64,000 nucleotides of DNA from Limnohabitans sp. DM1 (GCF_001269385.1 NZ_CXOO01000010.1:124001-188000); one strand, 5' to 3'. Shown: positions 10,053-18,821, numbered from the stretch's first letter. The notes: generated from the sequence alone by a model not told the origin. Program-made: numbers and translations.

Positions 10053-11309
10053 ATGAGGCAACAGGCACAGCAGTTGTTATCATCCATCTACCTATTTGCC
10101 CGTATTGCCATGCTGACTTACTTGCCCGTGTTCTTTTTCTTTGCCGCCCTGTTTGGCGCCCCAGTGCTTGGCTTGCTTGTATTCAGCTTCATGGGCATGG
10201 GGGCCGCCTGGCAAGCATGGCGCCATCCACAAAAAGAAAGCCATTGGGTTTGGACGACGCAAGACAAATGGCTTGCCCTGTCCTTCATGTCCATCCTGTT
10301 TTTCAAACTGCTGAGCGTGGCATGGTCCGACAAACCCATGCTGGCCTTATCCAACGCTGGCTGGCACCTGTATTTTCTGTTCTGGCCTCTGGTACTGTTG
10401 GGGCTTAACCGCTGCAAAACCACACAGGCGCAGGCCGACAAGGCCATTGCACTGGGCTTGATCTTCACGGCCCTTTGGCGCAGCACCTATGCATTGACCG
10501 GCTGGGATGCTATCAACCCCGGTGCCAGCGGCACAGGCCTTTTGGCCCAACTGGCCATGACCATGGGCGCCTGGAACCTGCTTGCCCTGACCCGGCCTGA
10601 CGATACCCCACCCCGTTGGCGAGCCATCCAGGGATTGGCCGTGCTGTGCACACTGATCATTCTGGTCATCAGCTTCCGACGCCAGGAACTGCTGGAGTTC
10701 ATTGCACTCGCGGCAGGCATATTGGCTTATCGTCAGCGCCGTCACATCACCATCTGGAAGGCGATCGTGGGCGCCTTGATCATCTTGGGCCTGCTGGGCC
10801 TGCTTGTGGCCATACGATGGGACAAATTTGTCCTCGGGTTCAACGAGGTCGTCAACTACTTTGAGTTGCGCCACCAAGACCCCAAAGCCGTGTTGAGTTC
10901 GGTCGGCGCACGACTGGAAATGTGGCGTGTGGGCTGGGCTGCATTTTGCGACCACCCCTGGCTGGGTCTGAGTGCATCAGTCCGCCCCTATGAACTGCAG
11001 CAATACGGTGCCCCACTTAAAGATGTATTTGGTCACCGGCATTTCCACCAACAATTTCTGCAAACACTGGTCGAAGGCGGCCTTGTCGGATTGATCGTCA
11101 TGTTGATCAGCCTGGGCTACAGCACACGCGCCATGATCATCAAACCCTTCAAAACCCAGCCAGAAACTGCTTTGCTGGCAGCTGCATTGCTGGGCAGCTA
11201 TTTCATGGAAGGCCTCATCAGTGCCGCCTTGGTTTACGACAAACCCAATGCACTTCTGGTTGTCACATCGGCATGGCTCTGGATACAACTCAGACGTCAT
11301 GCCGCTTGA
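10053..11309 (+). CDS. O-antigen ligase / polymerase family membrane protein
   Basis: A 418-residue inner-membrane protein with about ten hydrophobic segments. The large periplasmic loop and following helix carry the Wzy_C-type signature: SSVGARLEMWRVGWAAF followed by DHPWLGLS, then the histidine block FGHRHFHQQFLQTLVEGG. These are the conserved arginine and histidine positions of WaaL/Wzy enzymes, which join or polymerise undecaprenyl-linked glycans in the periplasm. Ligase and polymerase roles cannot be separated from sequence. It lies between galE and the initiating sugar transferase, which favours Wzy or ligase in the same pathway. Confidence 0.85.
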   Translation: MRQQAQQLLSSIYLFARIAMLTYLPVFFFFAALFGAPVLGLLVFSFMGMGAAWQAWRHPQKESHWVWTTQDKWLALSFMSILFFKLLSVAWSDKPMLALSNAGWHLYFLFWPLVLLGLNRCKTTQAQADKAIALGLIFTALWRSTYALTGWDAINPGASGTGLLAQLAMTMGAWNLLALTRPDDTPPRWRAIQGLAVLCTLIILVISFRRQELLEFIALAAGILAYRQRRHITIWKAIVGALIILGLLGLLVAIRWDKFVLGFNEVVNYFELRHQDPKAVLSSVGARLEMWRVGWAAFCDHPWLGLSASVRPYELQQYGAPLKDVFGHRHFHQQFLQTLVEGGLVGLIVMLISLGYSTRAMIIKPFKTQPETALLAAALLGSYFMEGLISAALVYDKPNALLVVTSAWLWIQLRRHAA

Positions 11310-11345
11310 GGCATAAACAACCGCTCATCAGCATCGAAACTGCAT

Positions 11346-12641
11346 GTGAACACACGTATACATAAAAATAATTTAGCTTCATCACATGCCAGGCGTCAAT
11401 ACAGGCATCTGGCAGGCGCATTGGGCGGATCTGCATTGCTCATTCCAGCCTATTTGATGGGTCTGATACTTGAAAGTTGGAACTGGGTCACCCCCCTTTT
11501 TGCACAAACGGTCATCTGGTGCATTGCTCCCTATTCACTGGCCGCACATCTACTTTACCGTTCCGTGCACATGCCCGCAGCAGAGCAACGCACATTGCTG
11601 TTGATCAACACCATCACTCCCTACTTGCTGATGGTGCTGACCTTTGCACTGCTACAAAAACCCTATGCCCGAAGCGCCGTTCTGCTTGTCGCCTTGCTCA
11701 CCACCTTCTGGTTTTGGCTGGTCGAGCGCTACTTCCAACAACAAGACAAACTCCAACTCATCTGCCTGGACGAACTCACACCCCAAGAGCTGACGCAACA
11801 CCTGGACAACGACAGTGCCCTGCTTGACCAACACATCACTTTGGTCAACTGGAACGATGCCCACGACATGCCCCCCGCCAGCGATGGCGCCCTCGTCAGC
11901 GAAGAGCACCAACTCAACGATCGCCAGAAACAACAACTGGCCACCATCAAACTCAAGCACATCCGCTTGTACAGCGTGGCGGCGGTGGCCGAATCACTGA
12001 CCGGGCGCAAAAGCACACTCACCCTGAGCAACCCTCTGTGGCAACCCGACGGCAACCCCGCCTACGACAGCTTCAAACGCCTGGTTGACCTGATCATCGT
12101 GATCGGACTGGCCCCCGCTTGGATTCCACTGGGCATGCTTGTGGCCATCGCCATCAAACTGGACTCCAAAGGCTCTGCCCTCTACAGCCAAATGCGCACC
12201 GGCCTGCATGGACGGCCATTTCGCATCTGGAAATTCCGCACCATGGTCGAGCAAAAAAATGCCACCGCCCAATTTGCGCAAGCTAACGACATACGCATCA
12301 CACGCTTGGGGCACTTTCTACGCAAAAGCCGCCTGGACGAAATACCCCAACTGGCCAACGTGGTCATGGGTCACATGAGCCTGATCGGCCCGCGCCCCGA
12401 ACAACACACCTTCGTCAATGAATTCGCCATCAGCATCCCCAGCTACCCCTACCGGCACCTGGTGCGCCCCGGCATCACAGGCTGGGCACAAGTCATGCAA
12501 GGCTACGCCGCCTCTGAAGAAGAAACCGCCGTCAAACTCAGCTACGACCTTTACTACGTCAGCCACTATTCGCTGGCTCTCGACCTGTTGATCGTCGTCA
12601 AGACCATCCAAACCATCCTCACCGGTCACGGAGCCCGCTGA
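11346..12641 (+). CDS. Undecaprenyl-phosphate sugar phosphotransferase (PHPT family)
   Basis: Initiating transferase that puts the first sugar-phosphate on undecaprenyl phosphate. It has 431 residues. The N-terminal half holds several membrane helices, and the C-terminal 190 residues are the bacterial sugar transferase domain. That domain shows a membrane helix at LVDLIIVIGL, then RPFRIWKFRTM, RKSRLDEIPQL, GHMSLIGPRPE and RPGITGWAQV, all hallmark blocks of the WbaP/WcaJ group. The start is the GTG at 11346; an ATG two bases earlier is out of frame and is stopped immediately. The stop overlaps the next start by one base (TGATG), so translation is probably coupled. Confidence 0.92.
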   Translation: MNTRIHKNNLASSHARRQYRHLAGALGGSALLIPAYLMGLILESWNWVTPLFAQTVIWCIAPYSLAAHLLYRSVHMPAAEQRTLLLINTITPYLLMVLTFALLQKPYARSAVLLVALLTTFWFWLVERYFQQQDKLQLICLDELTPQELTQHLDNDSALLDQHITLVNWNDAHDMPPASDGALVSEEHQLNDRQKQQLATIKLKHIRLYSVAAVAESLTGRKSTLTLSNPLWQPDGNPAYDSFKRLVDLIIVIGLAPAWIPLGMLVAIAIKLDSKGSALYSQMRTGLHGRPFRIWKFRTMVEQKNATAQFAQANDIRITRLGHFLRKSRLDEIPQLANVVMGHMSLIGPRPEQHTFVNEFAISIPSYPYRHLVRPGITGWAQVMQGYAASEEETAVKLSYDLYYVSHYSLALDLLIVVKTIQTILTGHGAR

Positions 12642-13861
12642 TGGCGCATTGGCTACAGCGTTTGCTCGCCAAAATCCCCAGCAGCTCAGCGCCCTTGGCC
12701 TTGGCCAACATAAGCGCCTTTGGCATTCAGGGCCTATTTGCCATCTTGCTGCTGGGCCTGTTTTCACCCGGGCAAGTCGCGGTCTACTTCGTCATCAGCC
12801 AAATTGCCTTCTTTTGGAACGCATTGGCCCTGGCGCAAAGCACCACCACCTTGCTGGCCAACCGGCACACAGACCTGCACCTGGCCACTCGCCAAGCCTT
12901 TGGCAAAAGCGTGCTTCGCATGCTGCTCATGCTGCCGGGCGCAGGTATTGCCATCTGGCTCAGCAAATTGCAACCATCTCTGACCTACCTTGCCTGGGCT
13001 CTGGCCATCGCCCTCAGTCAAATGACATGGTACCTGGCCCAAGCCTATTTGTTGCGGGCAGGCACAGCACGCCAAAGCGCCATGGCCAGGGTTCTGCCCC
13101 CCCTCATTGCCGCAGTGCTGGCCAGCATCGGTGCGTTGCTGCAATGGCAAGGCCCTGTCCTCCTCCTGGCCGCCCTGGCCGGCTTTGCTGTTGGAGCAAT
13201 TTGGCTCAAAGGCGCCTTCACCCCCCACCCAGCAACGCAGACCAGCCCAAGCACCCCACCCAGACCCAGCACACAAAAAGACGACCGCAGTACCCTGCTG
13301 CGCCTGAGCCAAACCCTGATTGACGGCCTCTTCTTCACAGGCCTGGCCATCGTCTGGCAAAACGCCTACGGCCCCGAACACGCTGGGTGGCTGCTCACAC
13401 TCATGCGGCTCATGGGCTTCATTCCCTCGCTGGTGCACACCGCCTGGCAACAAGTTGTATTGGCCAACCCCGAACAAAAGCAAATGAGCGGCCTGTGGGT
13501 GGCCATGGCCAGCTCCGGCATCGTGGTGTGTCTTGGCCTGCTCATCGATGGCTTGGTGCACTGGAGCATCCTGCCCACACGCTGGCACGGCCTGTCAGAC
13601 TACTGGCTGCCCATGGTCATCTGGCACGTGGGCGGCTGCTGGGCCGCCACCTTTGGCCACCTGTCATTCGCCAAAGGCCTGGCCATCAAATTCTCTAAGC
13701 TGGGCATCACCACCCAGCTCATCGGCATAGCCATCCTCGCCACACCCTGGTTGGGCTTGCCGCTAGGGCCTGTCGTCCACATCCACCTGCTGGCCATCGC
13801 CAACACCGTGATGACCTTGATCCTGTGCGCACTCATGCTCAAAGCCCAACCCGCCGCCTGA
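12641..13861 (+). CDS. Flippase-like polysaccharide membrane protein
   Basis: A 406-residue protein with about 12 hydrophobic segments and few soluble stretches, the size and profile of a Wzx-type lipid-linked oligosaccharide flippase. There is no strong signature motif, so the call rests on topology and on its place between the initiating transferase and a glycosyltransferase in an operon that otherwise lacks a flippase. The ATG at 12641 overlaps the previous stop. A Pro/Thr-rich loop around residues 195-215 separates the two halves. Confidence 0.7.
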   Translation: MAHWLQRLLAKIPSSSAPLALANISAFGIQGLFAILLLGLFSPGQVAVYFVISQIAFFWNALALAQSTTTLLANRHTDLHLATRQAFGKSVLRMLLMLPGAGIAIWLSKLQPSLTYLAWALAIALSQMTWYLAQAYLLRAGTARQSAMARVLPPLIAAVLASIGALLQWQGPVLLLAALAGFAVGAIWLKGAFTPHPATQTSPSTPPRPSTQKDDRSTLLRLSQTLIDGLFFTGLAIVWQNAYGPEHAGWLLTLMRLMGFIPSLVHTAWQQVVLANPEQKQMSGLWVAMASSGIVVCLGLLIDGLVHWSILPTRWHGLSDYWLPMVIWHVGGCWAATFGHLSFAKGLAIKFSKLGITTQLIGIAILATPWLGLPLGPVVHIHLLAIANTVMTLILCALMLKAQPAA

Positions 13862-13880
13862 CTGACCGCCCCACAACCCC

Positions 13881-15011
13881 ATGCGCATACTCCAACTCGG
13901 TCGCTTCTGGAAAATCATTGGTGGTGTGCAAATGCACGCACAAGCACTGTGCCAAACGCTCACCGCCCAAGGCGTTGAAGTGTGCGACCTGGTTGCAGCG
14001 CCCACCTTGCAAAGCACCGACCAAACGGTCGACGGCTACCGCATGGTCGAAGCCGCAAGTCTTGGCGTGTACTTCAGCACCGCCATCAGCCCAGCCATGG
14101 TCCTGCAAGCGCGGCTACTGCACCAAGAAAAACCCTTCGACCTGATCCACCTGCACTTTCCGGACCCCATGAGCCACCTCGTGTCCATGTGCATGCCCGC
14201 CCACATTCCACGCGTGATCACCTGGCACAGCGACATCGTCAAACAAAAAAATCTGCTCAAGCCGTACCGCCCATTCCAGCGCCGCGAAATCATGCGTGCA
14301 AAAGCCTTGATCGCGCCCACTGCGGCCCACTACACCAGCAGCACCCAGATCCCTGCAGACTACCCCGCCGAGCGTTGCCACATCATTCCCTTTGGCATGA
14401 ACTACGACGGTCTGCGCCTCACCCCCGGCATTGCCGAGCGAGCAGCACAAATCCGCAGCCAAGCCCGAGGCCAACTGCTTGTCTTCACGCTCGGCCGCCA
14501 CGTGAGCTACAAAGGCTTTCACGTGCTGATCGAAGCGATGCAGCACACCGACGCGTATTTGATTTTGGGGGGAGACGGTCCTCTGACTCCCGAGCTGCGG
14601 CAGCAAGTGCACACACTGGGATTGACCGACAAAGTGAAGTTCACAGGCCGCATCAGCGATGAAGACCTGCCGGCTTACTACCACGCCTGCGATGTATTTT
14701 GCTTGCCGTCCGTCACCACGGCAGAAGCATTTGGCCTGGTTCAACTCGAAGCCATGGCCTGCGGCAAACCCGTCATCTGCACGCAACTCAACAACGGTGT
14801 CAACGCCGTCAATCCCCATGGCGTGACAGGGCTGACCGTGCCCACACACGACGCGCCTGCGCTGGCGCAAGCCATGAACACTCTTAGCAATGCAGCCCTG
14901 CGTACCCAACTCGGGCAACAAGCCCAAGCCCACGCACTGGGCAACTACTCACTCCAGGCCATGGGCGAGCAGCACATCCAGCTCTATCAAGCCTTGCTCA
15001 ACCAGCGTTAG
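13881..15011 (+). CDS. Glycosyltransferase family 4
   Basis: A 376-residue GT-B-fold glycosyltransferase that adds a sugar from a nucleotide donor, probably at the cytoplasmic face. The N-terminal block LQLGRFWKIIGGVQMHAQ and the C-terminal donor site EAFGLVQLEAMACGKPVI around residue 290 (the E-x7-E motif) identify GT4. Between them is TLGRHVSYKGFHVLIEA, the usual core strand. It starts 19 bases after the flippase-like gene and is the last gene of the plus-strand operon. It converges on the yhaV/prlF pair. Confidence 0.92.
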   Translation: MRILQLGRFWKIIGGVQMHAQALCQTLTAQGVEVCDLVAAPTLQSTDQTVDGYRMVEAASLGVYFSTAISPAMVLQARLLHQEKPFDLIHLHFPDPMSHLVSMCMPAHIPRVITWHSDIVKQKNLLKPYRPFQRREIMRAKALIAPTAAHYTSSTQIPADYPAERCHIIPFGMNYDGLRLTPGIAERAAQIRSQARGQLLVFTLGRHVSYKGFHVLIEAMQHTDAYLILGGDGPLTPELRQQVHTLGLTDKVKFTGRISDEDLPAYYHACDVFCLPSVTTAEAFGLVQLEAMACGKPVICTQLNNGVNAVNPHGVTGLTVPTHDAPALAQAMNTLSNAALRTQLGQQAQAHALGNYSLQAMGEQHIQLYQALLNQR

Positions 15012-15040
15012 CCCAACAGGGCATCACCGTTGCTAGCGAA

Positions 15041-15080
15041 GCCACTGGATCGCCGCGTCGCAAGCTCCTCGCGATGACGG
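15041..15080. repeat. Extragenic repeat, family D
   Basis: Contains GGATCGCCGCGTCGCAAGC followed by TCCTCGCGATGACGG. The same sequence appears in inverted orientation near 58266-58298, and a degenerate inverted pair lies at 37587-37647. It lies in the convergent gap between the GT4 gene and the broken yhaV. Confidence 0.75.
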
Positions 15081-15127
15081 CCAAATATGTCTCGCGAAGA
15101 AATTCAGGGAGCTGGTTTGAGCCCCAG

Positions 15128-15576
15128 CTACTTCCAATCGGTTTGGCTCAGCGACAAGAGTGCAGCCCAGTCATCCGGTGGATGGCCGCGCTCCAGCATG
15201 CGTTGGAAAACAGCACAGGGATCGCTTTTACTGCCCGAAGATCGCAAGGTATTTTCATCATTCACCCAAGCAAAAATGATCATCCTGGACTTGGAGTCAA
15301 ACCGAAAAAAAGACGGAACCTTCGGCCAATCTTCGCACGCCGCCAATGCCGATAATCAGCGCCCATCGTGTTGCCTTGCCGATATTCTTCACGGTTAGGA
15401 TCACTCGGCACAGCCTCAAAAATCAATTTAGAGACAGCAGCAAACAACCTGACGTTGCCATTCGACTCAAAGCCCTGAGGATCTTGCGCTTGCGCCCGCT
15501 GTGCAGCGGCATGCAAGCTTTGAAGCTGCTCGATCAAACATTCGTGAAAAAGCAGATTCCAGCCATGGCGTTGCAT
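15128..15576 (-). pseudogene. yhaV: Frameshifted YhaV-type toxin
   Basis: Two overlapping minus-strand frames together make a YhaV ribonuclease toxin of about 150 residues. The first, from the ATG at 15576, encodes the N-terminal part ending in YRHWRRAKIGRRFRLFF. The second, ending at 15128, encodes FRFDSKSRMIIFAWVNDEN and a C-terminus with RGHPPDDWAALL. The frames join at a run of seven A residues (15305-15311 on the plus strand). One additional base there would restore FFRFDSK, the sequence seen in intact family members. The start overlaps the prlF stop by one base. It may be a real inactivating mutation, a sequencing or assembly error, or slippage at the run. Confidence 0.85.
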
Positions 15577-15896
15577 CAAAGCGCAACGTCTCCAGTGATG
15601 TCAAAGTCCAGATCATCAGACTGGGCCAAAGTCGCCAACATGGCCTGCGCAAGCTCATCTGGCAAGCCAGACAGATGGCGGCCGTTTCGAATATCGGACT
15701 CCAGCAATGTCAAAAAACACCCGATGGCCGGGTCTTCATGAACACCACTCACGGCTTGCGACACGATGATTTGTGAGCCCTGCAAATCAAACGCCACCTT
15801 GCCACCATAGTCCACGCCAAGCGCTTGGCGGATCGACTTAGGCAAGGTGATTTGGCCTTTGGAAGTGATGGTGGCAACTTCGTGAAGCGTGGTCAT
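15576..15896 (-). CDS. prlF: PrlF-type antitoxin (SpoVT/AbrB fold)
   Basis: Antitoxin of the PrlF-YhaV type II system, 106 residues. The AbrB/MazE-like swapped-hairpin DNA-binding block is at the N-terminus: ATITSKGQITLPKSIRQALG. The acidic C-terminal half is expected to bind YhaV. I chose the ATG at 15896, where this block begins in register and AGGAG lies upstream; the in-frame codons above it are unlikely coding. It directly precedes the yhaV frame (TGATG overlap). The family normally represses its own operon. Its partner here is frameshifted, so the gene may be a remnant or protect against related toxins. Confidence 0.9.
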   Translation of the reverse strand: MTTLHEVATITSKGQITLPKSIRQALGVDYGGKVAFDLQGSQIIVSQAVSGVHEDPAIGCFLTLLESDIRNGRHLSGLPDELAQAMLATLAQSDDLDFDITGDVAL

Positions 15897-15944
15897 GTGA
15901 ATCCTCCTGCAAGGCCGCAACTGTAAGGATAATTCCTTACCCCA

Positions 15945-17078
15945 TCAAGCCCTGCTCAGCACCCGCTCATAAACCTTCAGGGTCTGTGCCGCGCAAGCAT
16001 CCCATGTGAAGGCACGGGCACGCGCCAAGCCCTTGGCCGCAAAGTCCCTTGCCAAAGCCTGATCGGTGGCCAAAGTGGCCATCGCATCGGCCATCGCGTG
16101 CACATCCAACGGGTCCAGCATCCAGGCCGCGTCGGCAGCCACTTCGGGCAAAGACGTGCTGTTGGACGTGATCACCGGCGTCTGACTGGCAAAGCCCTCC
16201 AACACCGGCAAGCCAAAGCCCTCAAACAGCGACGGGAACACCAAGGCGGTCGAACGTTGCATCAAAACCCGCTTCTCGAAATCATTGACGCTCTGCAACC
16301 AGCGCACAGGCCCGTCCGCAGTGCACGCATTGAGCTTGGCCACCAAATCGTCACAACCCCAACCATTGCGGCCCACAATCAAGAGCGGACATTGCGCACG
16401 CAATGCTGCAGGCAACGCCTCGTGCGCCTGCACAATGCGCTCCACATTTTTGCGCGGCTGCAAAGTGCCCACAAAAACAAAGAAGCGGTCAGGCACACCA
16501 TACTTGCCCAGCACAGCCTCGGCGGCATCACCCGACAAACGCTCGAAATACCGGTCATCCACCCCCAAGGGCGTCACCGTGATGCGGGACTCCGGAATCC
16601 GGAAATGCTTGGCCACCTCGGTGCGCGAGAAATCCGAAATCGTGATCACCTGGTCTGCCCAGTGCCCCGATGTGCGCCAAAGCCAATTCTTTAAACCACG
16701 CAAACGGCTGCTCACCCACTGCGGATGCGACAGAGGAATCGCATCCATCAAAGTCGCCACCACCGGCACCCCCTTGAGCTTGGGCGTGTAGTGATCCGTG
16801 GCATGAAAAATATCCACGTGTTTGGCCAGCAAACTGCTACCCGCAAATGGCACATCCGTCACAGCGGCCAAAGCCGCAGATATGCTGTAGCGACCCAAGC
16901 GAATCGTCTGATGCCCATCGATTTGCTCGGCTCCCGCATTGCCAAACACCACCGGGCGTAACTGCACGTGGTCAAGATCGAGCCTGCGGAAAACCTCTTG
17001 CGTGTAATACCCGATGCCATCCAACTGGTGATTGGCCAGCCCTCGTCCCCAAACCGTCGTACCAAAACCGACCTTCAT
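15945..17078 (-). CDS. Glycosyltransferase family 4
   Basis: A 377-residue GT4 enzyme. Blocks seen are HATDHYTPKLKGVPVVATLMD, VGTLQPRKNVERIVQAH around residue 200, and the donor-site motif EGFGLPVLEGFASQTPVI around residue 285. This type is common in mannosyl/rhamnosyl transferases of ABC-dependent O-antigen clusters, and its position directly behind rmd suggests a GDP-D-rhamnose or GDP-mannose donor (inference). The ATG at 17078 overlaps the rmd stop by four bases (ATGA), so it is translationally coupled. A longer frame to 17144 would run into rmd and is rejected. Confidence 0.9.
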   Translation of the reverse strand: MKVGFGTTVWGRGLANHQLDGIGYYTQEVFRRLDLDHVQLRPVVFGNAGAEQIDGHQTIRLGRYSISAALAAVTDVPFAGSSLLAKHVDIFHATDHYTPKLKGVPVVATLMDAIPLSHPQWVSSRLRGLKNWLWRTSGHWADQVITISDFSRTEVAKHFRIPESRITVTPLGVDDRYFERLSGDAAEAVLGKYGVPDRFFVFVGTLQPRKNVERIVQAHEALPAALRAQCPLLIVGRNGWGCDDLVAKLNACTADGPVRWLQSVNDFEKRVLMQRSTALVFPSLFEGFGLPVLEGFASQTPVITSNSTSLPEVAADAAWMLDPLDVHAMADAMATLATDQALARDFAAKGLARARAFTWDACAAQTLKVYERVLSRA

Positions 17079-17932
17079 TTCTGACTTTCCAACATCCAGG
17101 CCAAAGTGTCCTCCAGTGCATACGGCTTGAATGGCCCTGTGCATGCCAACAACTTGTCAGCACTGCCACACAAACGGTGCACCTCATTGGCCCGTACAAA
17201 AGCCGGATTGACCCGCACATCCATGGTGTGGCCCGTCATGTCGGACAGCAAAGCAATCACATGCTGCAAGGTGTAAGGCTGCCCAGAGCACACGTTGTAG
17301 ACCTCGCCCGGCACGCCATGGGCCAGCAAAGCCAAATACGCGTCGCACACCATGCGCACATCGTTGAACTCCCGCTCCACATGCAAATTGCCCAGCTCAA
17401 TGGCTGGCGCACGCTGGGCAAAATGGCTCACCAGCTTGGGGATCAAAAAGTTAGGCGCCTGACCCGGCCCCGTGTAATTGAAAGGCCGGCTGAACACCAC
17501 CGGCAAACGGTCCAGATAGGTGCGCGCCATGTGCTCCATGGCCAGTTTGCTCATGGCGTAATGGTTCACCGGGGCCGCTGGTTGCGCCTCTGTGATGGGC
17601 GACGCATCGCAATTGCCATACACATTGGCACTGCTGGCCAGCAAGACCTTGCTCGGCTTGACCGGCAAAGCCGCCAAGCCCGCCAGCAAATTCATGGTGC
17701 CCACCACATTGACGCCATAAAACGCCGTGTCGTCTGCATGCCCCACAAAGCTGATGGCGGCCAAATGCACCACCGCATCGGGCGCGGCTTGCAAGACCTC
17801 TGCCGCCACAGCGGCCTTGTCCGTCAGGTCGGCCTGTAAAGCCAGCACCTGGTGGCCAGCGGCCTCTGCGGCAGACTTAAAAAAAAGGCCGGTAAAACCG
17901 GCCGCACCTGTGAGAAGAATTTTTAAGCTCAC
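17075..17932 (-). CDS. rmd: GDP-4-dehydro-6-deoxy-D-mannose reductase
   Basis: Short-chain dehydrogenase/reductase that converts the Gmd product to GDP-D-rhamnose. It has 285 residues. The N-terminal cofactor block is LLTGAAGFTGLFF, the active-site block is ASSANVYG, and the Tyr/Lys pair is in HYAMSKLAMEH. The SRPFNYTGPGQ and EFNDVRMV blocks are typical of Rmd. The start is the GTG at 17932. A terminator-like hairpin lies within codons 10-18 (see 17879-17903). A second copy of its first 25 or so codons lies upstream at 18429-18514. It pairs functionally with gmd, from which it is separated by about 2.5 kb of inserted genes. Confidence 0.9.
   Translation of the reverse strand: MSLKILLTGAAGFTGLFFKSAAEAAGHQVLALQADLTDKAAVAAEVLQAAPDAVVHLAAISFVGHADDTAFYGVNVVGTMNLLAGLAALPVKPSKVLLASSANVYGNCDASPITEAQPAAPVNHYAMSKLAMEHMARTYLDRLPVVFSRPFNYTGPGQAPNFLIPKLVSHFAQRAPAIELGNLHVEREFNDVRMVCDAYLALLAHGVPGEVYNVCSGQPYTLQHVIALLSDMTGHTMDVRVNPAFVRANEVHRLCGSADKLLACTGPFKPYALEDTLAWMLESQK
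17879..17903 (-). terminator. Terminator-like hairpin inside the rmd coding sequence
   Basis: On the minus strand GGCCGG, TTTTA, CCGGCC is followed directly by eight T residues, a textbook intrinsic terminator shape, yet it lies within codons 10-18 of rmd. The same structure is present in the duplicated rmd 5' fragment (about 18460-18485). It could attenuate transcription entering rmd. Whether it works in vivo cannot be told from sequence. Confidence 0.5.
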
Positions 17933-18057
17933 TTTTTAACCTCTGCAGACTTGCGTCCGCCAATAAAAGTAGCAACCAAGCCTACCAAAGCAAGGGCGCA
18001 TCCGTTGTGGTCTGCGATACCGCCACCTCTCCAGGGCGAGCTTGCATGCGAGTGTGA

Positions 18058-18255
18058 TTATTTGGCATGACGCTGCAGCGCTTGGGTAGCGGTTTTTTTC
18101 AGGTCGCGACCAACGACACGCATATCACCCGACAGTTTGATTGCGTCAATTCGTGCATCACCATTCCGAGGTAACACATAGCCGTTGTTCATGGCAAACG
18201 GGTTATGAATAGCACGACCCGCCTGCCTTAATACTTTCAAGATCAATTCAGACAT
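18058..18255 (-). CDS. Small hypothetical protein
   Basis: A 65-residue protein that I do not recognise. The ATG at 18255 is preceded at good spacing by AGGAGGT, one of the strongest ribosome-binding sites in the window, which is the main evidence that it is real. The product is basic at the C-terminus (DLKKTATQALQRHAK) and has no membrane segment. It lies alone between the rmd start and the truncated rmd copy, in the gmd-rmd insertion region. Its neighbours suggest a TA-like or accessory gene, but no partner is visible. Confidence 0.6.
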   Translation of the reverse strand: MSELILKVLRQAGRAIHNPFAMNNGYVLPRNGDARIDAIKLSGDMRVVGRDLKKTATQALQRHAK

Positions 18256-18343
18256 GAATACCTCCTTGTGTCTTGATGCCAAGCCCGATCATTAAGATCT
18301 GCTTTGCAGACTTTGGATTGTACCGAACCGCACATCTTGTGCT

Positions 18344-18514
18344 TCAAAAAGAAAACCTATCCTGATTGCGCCGAGCACATAAAGTGGCGCAAGGTCTCTC
18401 GTTGAGGCTAGTCTGCTCACCTACCACCACCTGGTGGCCAGCGGCCTCGGCGGCCGACTTAAAAAAAAGGCCGGTAAAACCGGCCGCACCTGTGAGAAGA
18501 ATTTTTTGCTTCAT
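18344..18514 (-). pseudogene. 5' fragment of rmd fused to a short gmd-like end
   Basis: From the ATG at 18514 about 79 bases (18429-18507) match the 5' end of rmd (17847-17925) with very few differences, giving QKILLTGAAGFTGLFF and AAEAAGHQV. The frame then continues through unrelated codons and stops at 18344 after RRNQDRFSF. That ending resembles the Gmd C-terminus RRNQAGFSF and may be a third gmd 3' remnant, though it is too short to be certain. The ATG overlaps the stop of the DUF2442 gene (ATGA), the coupling expected of an rmd gene that once followed directly. Confidence 0.8.
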
Positions 18515-18795
18515 GCCGCAGCCAAATGCTCACCATCGTGGAGCAATGTATTGTTATAGAGATCCATGATCGGAAAACACAAATCATAGTCGCCCCATAC
18601 CAGTTCACCATGGTGCAACTCAAATTGCGAAAAACGGACAGGGTCCAAATAAGCCCGAACAGATGGATGGTGAGACGATGTCAAGAAGGGTTTGAAATCA
18701 ACCGATTGGGCTTTGCGGTCATCAAACGTCAAAGCCACACGGTAAGCATCCAGCAATATGGCATCGGTGATGTTCAAGGTCTTGTGGGTGTTCAT
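18511..18795 (-). CDS. DUF2442-like small protein
   Basis: A small acidic protein of about 94 residues. The blocks ALTFDDRKAQSVDFKPFL and ELVWGDYDLCFPIMDLYNN fit DUF2442, a family usually found beside DUF4160 proteins in TA-like pairs. No DUF4160 partner is visible. I use the ATG at 18795; a GTG nine bases upstream is possible. Its stop overlaps the ATG of the rmd 5' fragment. A perfect 18-base palindrome lies 27 bases upstream. A second DUF2442 gene is in the other inserted block (33505-33951). Confidence 0.75.
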   Translation of the reverse strand: MNTHKTLNITDAILLDAYRVALTFDDRKAQSVDFKPFLTSSHHPSVRAYLDPVRFSQFELHHGELVWGDYDLCFPIMDLYNNTLLHDGEHLAAA

Positions 18796-18821
18796 TTGAT
18801 CCACCGTGTAATGGACTCTGC

